8,460 nt of DNA, from NCBI GenBank assembly GCA_031278755.1, contig JAITJV010000005.1, positions 1-8,460 on the forward strand, written 5' to 3'. Each line of letters begins with the position of its first letter. Position 1 is the first letter of the stretch. Below, in pieces: positions 1 to 6,309 of the stretch. This DNA comes from Treponema sp. GTDB taxonomy: Bacteria > Spirochaetota > Spirochaetia > Treponematales > Breznakiellaceae. The position numbers were made by a program, and so were the translations under genes. Below the pieces are notes generated by a model that saw nothing but the letters and a program-made list of their open reading frames with translations, was not told where the DNA came from and did no database searches.

Positions 1-987
1 ACACGCGCGCTGCAGGCCGATTTTCTGCTGCTTCTGACTGCCGCCATTTGGGGTTTCGGATTTGTCGCCCAGCGTTCCGGCATGGAATATACAGGGCCTT
101 TCACCTACAATGCGATACGCTTTCTGCTTGGAAGCCTTTTCCTTCTTCCCCTCATACTGTGGCGGGGAAAAAAACAGGGAAAAAACGAAAACGGCAAAAA
201 GACCCTTCCCTATGCGTTCGCCGCGGGAAGCTGCCTGTTCATAGCCGTTATTCTGCAGCAAATAGGGATCATGTTTACCACCGTGGGCAACGCGGGATTC
301 ATCACGAGCCTTTATGTCGTCCTTACCCCCATTTTCGGCATATTCCTCGGAAAGAAAACAGGCGTTCCAACCTGGGTGGGAACGGTCTTTACCCTGGCGG
401 GACTGTACTTTCTCAGCGCCGCGGGAGTCGGCGGCATTAACCCGGGAGACGCCATCACCATTGTAAGCGCGGCGTTCTGGGCCTGCCATGTACTGATCAT
501 TGACCGCTTCGTACAATTTATTGATCCGGTAAAACTTTCAGCCGGGCAGTTTGCATGGTGTTCTTTCTACGCTTTGATCGGGGCGCTTTTCATAGAGCCG
601 CACTTCAAGTCATGGGCCGCCCTTGTTTTTCCCGCCTGCGAAGTCCAGCCCTGGCGCACCCTTCCGGCCCTTGTATCTTCTCTTGCGGAAGGCTCTTTTA
701 CATTCGGCAGCTTCATGCAGGGCGCCGTACCCATACTCTACGGGGGCCTGGGATCCGTGGGAGTTGCCTACACCCTCCAGGTGGTGGCGCAGAAGAACGC
801 CCCGCCCGCACATGCGACAATCATCCTCTGCCTTGAAAGCCCTTTCGCCGCATTCGGCGGGATCATCATACTCAGAGAAAAACCCGGCGCTTTTACCTTT
901 CTGGGTTTCGGCCTCATGCTCTGCGGCATGCTGATTTCCCAGTGGGAAATTATCATCGCGGGCAGGGAAAAGATCGTCAAAACATGA
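1..987 (+). CDS. EamA-family (DMT superfamily) transporter, 5' end outside window
   Basis: Inner-membrane protein of the EamA/RhaT-like drug/metabolite transporter family. Members usually export small metabolites or amino acids, and the substrate cannot be read from the sequence. The frame is open from base 1, and 328 codons precede the TGA at 985-987. The first visible residues already match the family's first helix (AAIWGFGFVAQRSGM), so the true start lies only a few codons left of the window and the ATG at 82 is internal. About ten hydrophobic segments are visible, in two EamA repeats (roughly residues 5-150 and 165-312). The second repeat has the family-typical stretch YTLQVVAQKNAPPAHATIIL followed by LESPFAAFGG. 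The loop between helices 6 and 7 (about residues 198-238) is longer than usual and contains an extra W/P-rich piece. Family assignment is firm; substrate unknown. Confidence 0.93.
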   Translation, partial: TRALQADFLLLLTAAIWGFGFVAQRSGMEYTGPFTYNAIRFLLGSLFLLPLILWRGKKQGKNENGKKTLPYAFAAGSCLFIAVILQQIGIMFTTVGNAGFITSLYVVLTPIFGIFLGKKTGVPTWVGTVFTLAGLYFLSAAGVGGINPGDAITIVSAAFWACHVLIIDRFVQFIDPVKLSAGQFAWCSFYALIGALFIEPHFKSWAALVFPACEVQPWRTLPALVSSLAEGSFTFGSFMQGAVPILYGGLGSVGVAYTLQVVAQKNAPPAHATIILCLESPFAAFGGIIILREKPGAFTFLGFGLMLCGMLISQWEIIIAGREKIVKT

Positions 988-1013
988 ACACGGCGCCCCT
1001 CCAAATATCAGGG

Positions 1014-1041
1014 TTGTCCGGAAACTTCGGTTTCCGGACAA
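1014..1041. other. Perfect 12-bp hairpin with UUCG tetraloop after the EamA gene
   Basis: Bases 1014-1025 are exactly complementary to 1030-1041, closing a TTCG loop with a C-G pair, the very stable cUUCGg tetraloop. It lies 26 bp after the EamA stop codon, where a transcript-end or mRNA-stabilising hairpin would be expected. No T-run follows on either strand, so a standard intrinsic terminator is not supported. It may instead be a dispersed palindromic repeat. Confidence 0.6.
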
Positions 1042-1346
1042 GTTCCGCCAAAAAGGGCTGGCGCCTAAAGCCCTCCGGATTTTAACCGCCGCCGACCAGA
1101 AGTCGGCGGCTGACCGCTGGTCGGTAAACAACCAACGGTATTATTGAACAGGTCCGTTGAAGAGCCGCCTCGTTTCGCGGCAATATTCGAAAACCTTGAG
1201 GCTTTACCAAAACTTCAGTTCTTGGGAAAGCAACCTTAGATTTAGAGGGAAAAGCGGACTTTTGGCCGCTTTTCCTAAAGCCATTCACAAAACCAACCGG
1301 GTTTCGGGAACAGCTCCCTTTACATGAAAAATTCAAGAGGTGCAAC
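1042..1346. other. Noncoding stretch with several further hairpins
   Basis: No convincing gene was found here. Hairpins seen: 1054-1059 with 1069-1074 (6 bp); 1088-1096 with 1102-1110 (9 bp, GC-rich, loop CAGAA); and 1248-1257 with 1266-1275 (10 bp, extendable across a small bulge by 1241-1244 with 1276-1279). The segment 1093-1100 can alternatively pair with 1117-1124, which excludes the 1088-1110 helix. The right end (1335-1342, AAGAGGTG) looks like the ribosome binding site of the decayed chemotaxis gene that follows. An 88-codon minus-strand frame at 1082-1348 spans almost the same stretch, but it has no ribosome binding site and is read through these hairpins. Confidence 0.5.
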
Positions 1347-1378
1347 ATAAAACCGGCAAAGCAAAAGAAGCAGTCTAT

Positions 1379-1428
1379 TAAATAGTGTCTGTCTATAATG
1401 TAGACACATTATAGACAGACACTAAATA
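1379..1428. mobile_element. 38-bp palindromic element, copy 1, with 6-bp flanking direct repeats
   Basis: The element is 1385-1422: left arm GTGTCTGTCTATAATG, centre TAGACA (1401-1406), and a right arm that is the exact reverse complement of the left. TAAATA stands directly on both sides (1379-1384 and 1423-1428), as expected of a target-site duplication. The inner T/A flanking bases also pair, so the foldable stem is 18 bp. It carries no coding capacity, so mobility would depend on a transposase acting in trans. It interrupts the 5' end of the chemotaxis-receptor pseudogene and supplies a TAG stop. The mobile interpretation is an inference from two copies with different flanking repeats; a repeated regulatory palindrome is the main alternative. 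Confidence 0.65.
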
Positions 1429-1656
1429 TTAAGGTTTATATTCTTCTTTACACTTTTTGTAATTGTCATCTGTTCGGTGATCAGCTTTGTTTTCATACGC
1501 CAAACGGCGGAAGTAGCCACAAGGCTTTTTTCCGAACAGGGGGTGCCCATGGTACGAAAGACCTCGACGCTTATAGACGGAGATAAATTCCAGGCGCTCG
1601 CTCAAAGCCTTGACGAAAATGATCCCTGGTATGAGGAAACCCGCGTCAAAATATTT

Positions 1657-1845
1657 GCAAATGAGCCTCCGCGGAGCAGATCTCCGCGGTATCCTAAGCG
1701 TTGCATTAGTTCGATCGGAGGCTCGTTCGATAGGAAATTTATTATACCCTCCCCCGCGCAGGCGGGTTCTTGGTTTAATACCAACATTTTGTAAGCGTTG
1801 CGTCATTTGAACCGGAGCAGATCTCCGGGGTATTAACCAGACTTT
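1657..1845. mobile_element. 189-bp hairpin-rich insert inside the chemoreceptor sensor domain
   Basis: Removing 1657-1845 joins ATATTT to CGAATAAAA and restores an open sensor-domain frame (VKIFRIKELSGAKYLYT) with the spacing expected for this receptor family. TTT stands at both edges (1654-1656 and 1843-1845). The insert holds two hairpins with the same CAGAT loop: 1669-1676 with 1682-1689, and 1812-1817 with 1823-1828. They lie in 21-bp direct repeats at 1672-1692 and 1813-1833 that differ at one base. An outer stem pairs 1663-1671 with 1716-1724. TAAGCGTTGC occurs at 1695-1704 and 1792-1801, and GTTCGAT at 1709-1715 and 1725-1731. No terminal inverted repeats or credible protein were seen. 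It is probably a dispersed noncoding repeat; the exact edges are uncertain by a few bases. Confidence 0.6.
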
Positions 1846-2485
1846 CGAATAAAAGAACTCTCGGGCGCCAAATACCTGTACACCATGGCGGCCGTTCCCA
1901 ATCCTCCCCCCGAACCCGGAATTTATTATCAGTACATTATAGACGGCAGCGCGTCTCCTGACGACGAGGAAAATTTTTCCCCCCTCGGATCACAGGAAGA
2001 CGTGTCCGAATATGATTCGGCGTTTTTCAGACTCCTGAAAACAAAACAGGAAGAAGTAAGTGAAATCGTCTGGCAGGAAGGCTGGGGCTGGGTTCTTTCA
2101 GTCTATTCCCCCATTCTCAATTCCCGGGGCGATCTCGCGGGAATTATAGGCTGTGATTTTAACGCGGGAGAACTTCACGCGGCCATAATAAATCAGATGA
2201 TAGAGGGCATTGTTCTTTCGATAAGTTTTATCCTGGCGGGGCTTCTTCTGGAATTTATATTCCTCAGGATGATATTCATTCCCCTGCAAAAAGCCGGCGC
2301 TTCCATGGAAGAAATCGCCGCGGGCGAAGGAGACCTTACCGCCGCCATTCCCGCAATCACAAAGCCGGCGAAATAAAAAAAACATCGAACGCCGTTCTGG
2401 AAGTTGCAGAGCGAAACGGGGACAACGCCCGGGATATGCCCGCTATTGTGGAACGTTTCCGCATTTAGCCGCGGCGGCCCCGGGA

Positions 2486-3331
2486 TCACCTTTTCTTCAG
2501 CAAAACCCTGAACGCCGAAACGCCCAAAAACGCCGTTCCCGCGATGATCACGGTTACGGCTCCTACCGGAACATCAAAGACCCAGCCTGCGGCAAGGCCC
2601 ACCGCCGAAAAAAAGGCGGAAAAAACCGAACTCAAGATCATCATGCCCCCGAGGCTTCGTGAAAAGACGGCTGAACAGCCTGCCGGAAGGGTAAGCATGG
2701 CGATAACCATGACTATCCCGACAAAGGTCTGGAGCAGCACTATGGCGCACGCGGTAACGCCGAGGAGGACGAGAAACACCGCGTTAACGGAAACCTTCCT
2801 GACCCTGGCGAATTCGCCGTCAAAGGAAGAAGCTTCTATCTGCGGATAGAAGCGCAGGGCAAGAAAAGCCACAAGGGCGTCAAGTATCCCCATGAGATAA
2901 AGGTCCCGGCCCGAAATAAGCAGTATGTTTCCGAAAAGATAGGCCTGCGGATCGGTATAACCCGGCGTCTTTGCCATAAAAAGAACGCCAATGCTCATGC
3001 CTATGGCCCAGATCGCGTTGATCACCGTTTCTTCCCGCTGTTTTGCCTTCAGGGAGACAATTCCTATGACAAGCGCCGCCGCAAGGGCGAAGATCACGGC
3101 CCCCGCGACGGGAGGAAAGCCGGGCAGTATTCCCGCGGCGGAAAAATAAAGGGCCATGCCTATGCCGCCCAGCACCGCGTGGGAAACAGCCCCGGCAAGG
3201 CTTCCTATGCGCCGCACCGTTACCACGGCCCCCAGGATTCCAAAGAGCAGCGACGAAAGGATCCCGGCAAGAAAAGCATTCCGTATAAAGGGCATATCCG
3301 GGTTAAAGAAGACCGCAATAAATTCTTTCAT
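2486..3331 (-). CDS. znuB: Cluster-9 (zinc/manganese-type) ABC transporter permease
   Basis: Inner-membrane permease of the ABC-3 family (ZnuB/TroC/MntB type), which would form the channel through which divalent metal enters the cytoplasm. It has 281 residues, normal for the family, with about eight hydrophobic segments. Family marks include RRIGSLAGAVSHAVLGGIG near residues 40-58 (the conserved S-H-A region after the second helix) and LLQTFVGIVMVIAMLTLPAG near 199-218. The ATG at 3331-3329 overlaps the stop of the ATPase gene by 4 bp (ATGA), implying coupled translation, and it is the last gene of the operon. Its TGA at 2486-2488 lies 17 bp from the end of the convergent chemotaxis pseudogene, with no evident terminator between them. 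Zinc versus manganese or iron cannot be decided from the permease. Confidence 0.93.
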   Translation of the reverse strand: MKEFIAVFFNPDMPFIRNAFLAGILSSLLFGILGAVVTVRRIGSLAGAVSHAVLGGIGMALYFSAAGILPGFPPVAGAVIFALAAALVIGIVSLKAKQREETVINAIWAIGMSIGVLFMAKTPGYTDPQAYLFGNILLISGRDLYLMGILDALVAFLALRFYPQIEASSFDGEFARVRKVSVNAVFLVLLGVTACAIVLLQTFVGIVMVIAMLTLPAGCSAVFSRSLGGMMILSSVFSAFFSAVGLAAGWVFDVPVGAVTVIIAGTAFLGVSAFRVLLKKR

Positions 3332-4092
3332 GAACGGACTTCCTCTCCGCCGCAGCAGTCGTCGGCGGGAATGCCGTTGTCGTGGATCACCCGGGAACCG
3401 CCGCGCGCATCCGCCTCGGTGCGGTGCTGGACTATCCGGTAACGCGGCTCCCGTCCGTCCCCCAGGCAGAGAACGCGGCCGGTAAGGGGCGAAACAAAAT
3501 CCGTATCGTGAGTCACAATGAGTACGGTGGTTTTCCCTTTCAGCTTCCCCAGGATTTCAAAAAGCCGTTCTTCGCTCTCCCTGTCCATGTTGGCGGTCGG
3601 TTCGTCAAGGATAAGGATGTCAGGCTTTGCGGCAAGCGCGCGGGCGACAAGGACGCGCCGCCTCTGTCCCCCGGAAAGGGCCCCGTAGGCCCTGCCTGAA
3701 AGATCGGCAATCTCCGCCTGATCGAGGGCTTCATCCGCGGCGGCCCTGTCCTCCCGGACATACGGCCGGGAAGGCAGAAGCCGGCCCATGCGCACGACGT
3801 CCCTTACGGCGATGGGGAAGATGACATCGCCGGGAGGCTGCTGGGGAACATAACCGATCCGGGCGCCGAACAGATCGATGTTTCCCGCCGCCGGCGTTTC
3901 GAGTCCGAGGAGAAGTTTAAGCACCGTGGTCTTGCCCGATCCGTTGGGGCCGACAAGAGCGACGAATTCCCCCTGGTGTATATGAAAAGAGGCGTTTTCA
4001 AGCACTTTGACATTTCCGTAGGCAAAGGAAACCCCTTCAAACCTGAGGGCGATGCGCCTGTCCAGAGGATGAACGGGATAACCTGCATCCAT
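3328..4092 (-). CDS. znuC: Cluster-9 (zinc/manganese-type) ABC transporter ATP-binding protein
   Basis: Cytoplasmic ATPase that would power the metal importer. All nucleotide-binding motifs are present in 254 residues: Walker A GPNGSGKT (48-55), Q-loop YVPQQ (81-85), signature LSGGQ (139-143), Walker B ILILDEP (159-165, catalytic Glu164) and switch His195 (VTHD). The start at 4092-4090 has a strong ribosome binding site (AAAGGAG, six bases upstream of ATG). A second ATG four bases further on is out of frame. The gene begins 30 bp after the binding-lipoprotein stop and overlaps the permease start by 4 bp. The last 30 or so residues form a tail with His223, His237 and a Cys-Cys pair (DDCCGGEE, about 244-251) beyond the core ATPase fold. 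Related ZnuC proteins have C-terminal extensions too, but this Cys pair is notable. Confidence 0.94.
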   Translation of the reverse strand: MDAGYPVHPLDRRIALRFEGVSFAYGNVKVLENASFHIHQGEFVALVGPNGSGKTTVLKLLLGLETPAAGNIDLFGARIGYVPQQPPGDVIFPIAVRDVVRMGRLLPSRPYVREDRAAADEALDQAEIADLSGRAYGALSGGQRRRVLVARALAAKPDILILDEPTANMDRESEERLFEILGKLKGKTTVLIVTHDTDFVSPLTGRVLCLGDGREPRYRIVQHRTEADARGGSRVIHDNGIPADDCCGGEEVRS

Positions 4093-4122
4093 ATCCTGCT
4101 CCTTTGATTCGTGTTGAGGGTT

Positions 4123-5034
4123 TCATACCCCGCCCAGGGCCTTTTTCAGGGCGTCCCCCATGCGGCGTATATTGCCGATCCAGTCCGCGTCCAGCGGATC
4201 AAGCAAAATGATTTCCGCGCCGGCCGCTCCGGCGGCGGCGGCGGCGGCGCTAACCGGAAACTGGGACTGTACAAATATGGCCGCCGCCTTTTCCCGCTTT
4301 GCCTTTTCGATAAGGATGTTTAATTCCCTGGGCCCCGGCTCCTTCCCTCCTGTTTCCACCGCTTCCTGCTTTATGCCGAATTCATCCAGAAAATAACCGA
4401 AACTCGGATGGTAGACAAACACGCTCCTCCCGCGGAGGGGGGCAAGCTCCTCCCTGAGGCCGTCAAATACATCTTCAATATCCGCAACAAGATCGGCGTA
4501 ATTTTCCCGGTAAAATTCAGCGTTATCCGGATCAATATCCACAAGAAGATCCCTGACATGGCCGGCGAGAATTTTCGCGGGCGCCTCCCCCAGCCAGGTA
4601 TGGCGGTCTATGTTATGTTCCCCGCCGTCATCGGCGTCTTCCATCAGGCGGAACACAAGCCCCCGGGTTCCGTCAACAATACGAAGCCCGGGAAAAAGCG
4701 CTTCGATTTTTCCCCGCAGGGCGATTTCAAATTCGGTGCCGGAAAGAATCCAGGCCGCGGCCTCTCCAAGGCTTGCTATTTGTTTCGGCGCGGGTTCGTA
4801 ATTATGCGGATTTTGACCCTGTCCGGCAAGAACCAGCGTCCGCGCCCTGTCTCCGGCTATGCGCGATACAAACCAGCTTTGGGGAAGTATGCTCACCGCG
4901 ATCACGGGAATATCCCGCGAATCCGGCAAAGGCCCGCGGCGGCAGCTTTCAAAAAGAAAGCCAAAACAGGAAAGGAAAACGCACAAGGCAAGCAGACGCT
5001 TCAGGACGGAACGCACGGACGGAAAACACAACAT
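4123..5034 (-). CDS. znuA: Metal-binding lipoprotein of a zinc/manganese-type ABC transporter
   Basis: Extracytoplasmic substrate-binding protein of the cluster-9 (ZnuA/TroA/MntC) family, which would deliver divalent metal to the permease encoded two genes downstream. The chosen ATG (5034-5032) shares its A with the preceding TGA (TGATG) and has AGAAGG seven bases upstream. A 22-codon longer frame exists but lacks such support. Of 303 residues, 1-30 form a basic then hydrophobic signal ending LFESC, so Cys31 is probably lipidated (a relaxed, spirochaete-style lipobox). Metal-ligand candidates fit the family pattern: His77 (NPHNYEP), His145 (RHTWL), His209 (VYHPSFGYF) and Asp279 (LLDPLDADW). 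A short acidic/His loop at 131-145 resembles the ZnuA loop in position but is small. A run of seven Ala (263-269, AAAAAAAG region) comes from a GGC repeat. Metal specificity is unproven. Confidence 0.92.
   Translation of the reverse strand: MLCFPSVRSVLKRLLALCVFLSCFGFLFESCRRGPLPDSRDIPVIAVSILPQSWFVSRIAGDRARTLVLAGQGQNPHNYEPAPKQIASLGEAAAWILSGTEFEIALRGKIEALFPGLRIVDGTRGLVFRLMEDADDGGEHNIDRHTWLGEAPAKILAGHVRDLLVDIDPDNAEFYRENYADLVADIEDVFDGLREELAPLRGRSVFVYHPSFGYFLDEFGIKQEAVETGGKEPGPRELNILIEKAKREKAAAIFVQSQFPVSAAAAAAGAAGAEIILLDPLDADWIGNIRRMGDALKKALGGV
4231..4250. repeat. GGC trinucleotide tract (six full units) inside the metal-binding lipoprotein gene
   Basis: Six consecutive GGC units plus two bases encode, on the minus strand, most of the alanine run near residues 263-269 of the lipoprotein. 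The unit length is three, so slippage would change the alanine count but not the reading frame. It may simply reflect GC-rich alanine codon use. Confidence 0.7.
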
Positions 5035-6230
5035 CAGGCTGCCTTCTTTTTGTTTTTGCCCAAAAAGGTTCTGGCGGCGGCGATGACGACGCGGAACCAA
5101 AACGGCTCCATCCGCCTGCGTACCAGGGCAAGATTTTCAATGACGGGAAGATGCTGCGGGCAATGTTTTTCGCATTGCCCGCATTTTACGCAGAGGCCCG
5201 GGCTTCCCGTCTTTTCGGAAACCGCCGCAATACTCGTAACAAACTGTTTCATTCCCTCTATATATCCCATTGAAAAAGAAGCGTTATAGGCCGAAAAACT
5301 GGACGGAATATTAACCCCGCGCGGACAGGGCATACAGTAATTGCAGCCCGTACAGCGTATCCTGAAAGCGCGGTTCACCACTTCAAGGACCCGCCGGTAA
5401 AGATCGATATCCTCTCCGGTCAGCATGTCAGGACGGGCCCTGCAGGCCAGCGCAAGGTTTTCCTCAAGCTGGCGCATATCGCTCATCCCCGAAAGAAGAA
5501 CCGCCGCTTCGCCATGGTTCCACACCCAGTTAAGGCCGCGGCCCGCGGGAGAAAGCGCCGGATCGGCTTTCCTGAAAAGGGCTTCCGCCGCGGGGGGAAG
5601 CGATGCGAGTTTTCCCCCAAGAAGAGGCTCCATAATAACTACGGGCATCTTCTTCGCCGCGGCCGCAAGGCCTGTACGGCCCGCCTGGAAGTTTTCATCG
5701 GAGTAGTTGTACTGAATCTGGGACATGTCCCAGTCATAATCATCTATAAGCTTCAGGAATTCGGGACAGCTTCCGTGAAAGGAAAATCCTACGCTCCGAA
5801 TTTCCCCGGTTTTCTTTTTCCGCGCAATCCAGTCTTCAATTCCCCATGCCTTGAGTTTTTCCCAGATACCGGAGCCGGTAAGCATGTGCATAAGATAATA
5901 ATCCGCGTAATCCGTGCGGAGCCGCCGGAGGGACATTCTGAAATAACGGTCAAAATCCGCCGGGCCTTTAAGCAAAACCACGGGAAGTTTGGTGGCAATA
6001 AACACCTTTTCCCGCACGCCGTTTTTTTCAAGAACGGCGCCCAGGGCCTCCTCGCTTCCCGGATATATAAAGGCGGTGTCAAAATAATTTACGCCGCCCT
6101 CGACGGAACGAAGTACAAGCTCTTCGGTTTTCTTCATGTCTACCATTCCGAAAATTCTGGGGAAACGCATGCAGCCGTAACCCAGCGCCGACAGGGCGTT
6201 GCCCGATTTTTTGTCCGTCCTGTACTGCAT
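5034..6230 (-). CDS. Aldo/keto reductase with C-terminal double 4Fe-4S domain
   Basis: Cytoplasmic oxidoreductase of the aldo/keto reductase superfamily, in the subgroup fused to a ferredoxin-like domain. The 398 residues split into a TIM-barrel part (about 1-285) and a cysteine-rich part (about 290-362). The usual tetrad is visible: Asp51 (YFDTAFIYP), Tyr56, Lys81 (IATKLP) and His115 (YYLMHML). Two cluster motifs follow: C293-x2-C296-x2-C299-x2-C302-P and C347-x2-C350-x2-C353-x3-C357-P, each able to bind a 4Fe-4S cluster. A basic tail (GKNKKKAA) ends the protein. The substrate is unknown; such proteins are usually annotated only as predicted oxidoreductases. The ATG at 6230-6228 has a G-rich ribosome binding site (GGGGGAG) just upstream. 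Its TGA overlaps the start of the metal-binding lipoprotein, so this gene leads the metal-transporter operon. Confidence 0.93.
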   Translation of the reverse strand: MQYRTDKKSGNALSALGYGCMRFPRIFGMVDMKKTEELVLRSVEGGVNYFDTAFIYPGSEEALGAVLEKNGVREKVFIATKLPVVLLKGPADFDRYFRMSLRRLRTDYADYYLMHMLTGSGIWEKLKAWGIEDWIARKKKTGEIRSVGFSFHGSCPEFLKLIDDYDWDMSQIQYNYSDENFQAGRTGLAAAAKKMPVVIMEPLLGGKLASLPPAAEALFRKADPALSPAGRGLNWVWNHGEAAVLLSGMSDMRQLEENLALACRARPDMLTGEDIDLYRRVLEVVNRAFRIRCTGCNYCMPCPRGVNIPSSFSAYNASFSMGYIEGMKQFVTSIAAVSEKTGSPGLCVKCGQCEKHCPQHLPVIENLALVRRRMEPFWFRVVIAAARTFLGKNKKKAA

Positions 6231-6257
6231 GGCTCCCCCGTTCTTCCGCCCGTAATC

Positions 6258-6285
6258 TTTACAAAAACTGTATGTTTGATATTAT
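6258..6285 (+). promoter_or_regulatory. Candidate sigma-70 promoter for the metallochaperone gene
   Basis: TTTACA (6258-6263) and TATTAT (6280-6285) are separated by 16 bp, which would give a short leader before the ATG at 6305. Another -10 reading, TATAAA at 6283-6288, has 19-bp spacing. The -10 box overlaps that of the divergent promoter, so the two genes may compete or share a regulator. Found by eye. Confidence 0.4.
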
Positions 6286-6309
6286 AAATGGAAAAGGGGG
6301 TTTTATGAA
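6281..6309 (-). promoter_or_regulatory. Candidate sigma-70 promoter for the reductase/metal-transporter operon
   Basis: On the minus strand, a perfect TATAAT (6286-6281) lies 17 bp from TTCATA (6309-6304, four of six matches to TTGACA). Transcription would begin about 45 bases before the reductase start. The -35 box overlaps the start codon of the divergent metallochaperone gene. It was found by eye, and the -35 box is weak. Confidence 0.4.

Larger units (their letters stand above)
1347..2468 (+). pseudogene. Methyl-accepting chemotaxis protein, broken (element insertion, internal insert, signalling domain deleted)
   Basis: Remains of a transmembrane chemoreceptor. A good ribosome binding site (1335-1342) precedes ATA at 1347, which begins an apt N-terminus (KPAKQKKQSIK); the original start was probably ATG here. 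Reading stops at TAG 1383, where the palindromic element begins. It resumes at 1429 with the first membrane helix (LRFIFFFTLFVIVICSVISF), then the sensor domain (IDGDKFQALAQSLDENDPWY). A 189-bp insert at 1657-1845 adds two in-frame stops. The sensor continues at 1846 (KELSGAKYLYTMA) and ends near GWGWVLSVYSPILNSRGDLA. The second helix follows (about 2194-2280), then the start of a HAMP domain (GEGDLTAAIP). Near 2350-2366 the text jumps, one frame over, to the receptor's extreme C-terminus (EVAERNGDNARDMPAIVERF, TAG at 2466-2468). The methylation and CheA/CheW-binding hairpin, normally several hundred residues, is missing. Family identity comes from recalled treponemal MCP patterns; the gene is clearly non-functional. 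Confidence 0.83.

Noticed and set aside
610..1131. 173-codon minus-strand open frame
   Set aside because: It shadows the EamA transporter and runs into the hairpin region, and its composition is not protein-like.
1082..1348. 88-codon minus-strand open frame in the intergenic region
   Set aside because: No ribosome binding site, biased basic composition, no family resemblance, and it reads through several hairpins. It may be a repeat-derived frame.
1385..1422. CRISPR repeat
   Set aside because: Only two copies 5.1 kb apart, no spacers and no cas genes.
1429..1806. Minus-strand open frames opposite the chemoreceptor pseudogene
   Set aside because: They are antisense to a recognisable receptor sequence and cross the hairpin-rich insert. 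No start signal or family resemblance was seen.
4408..5289. 293-codon plus-strand open frame
   Set aside because: It lies antisense to the metal-binding lipoprotein and reductase genes, whose motifs and signals are clear. The frame is a by-product of GC-rich codon use.
5514..6287. 257-codon plus-strand open frame
   Set aside because: Antisense to the aldo/keto reductase, which has a full catalytic tetrad and cluster motifs. No start signal was seen.
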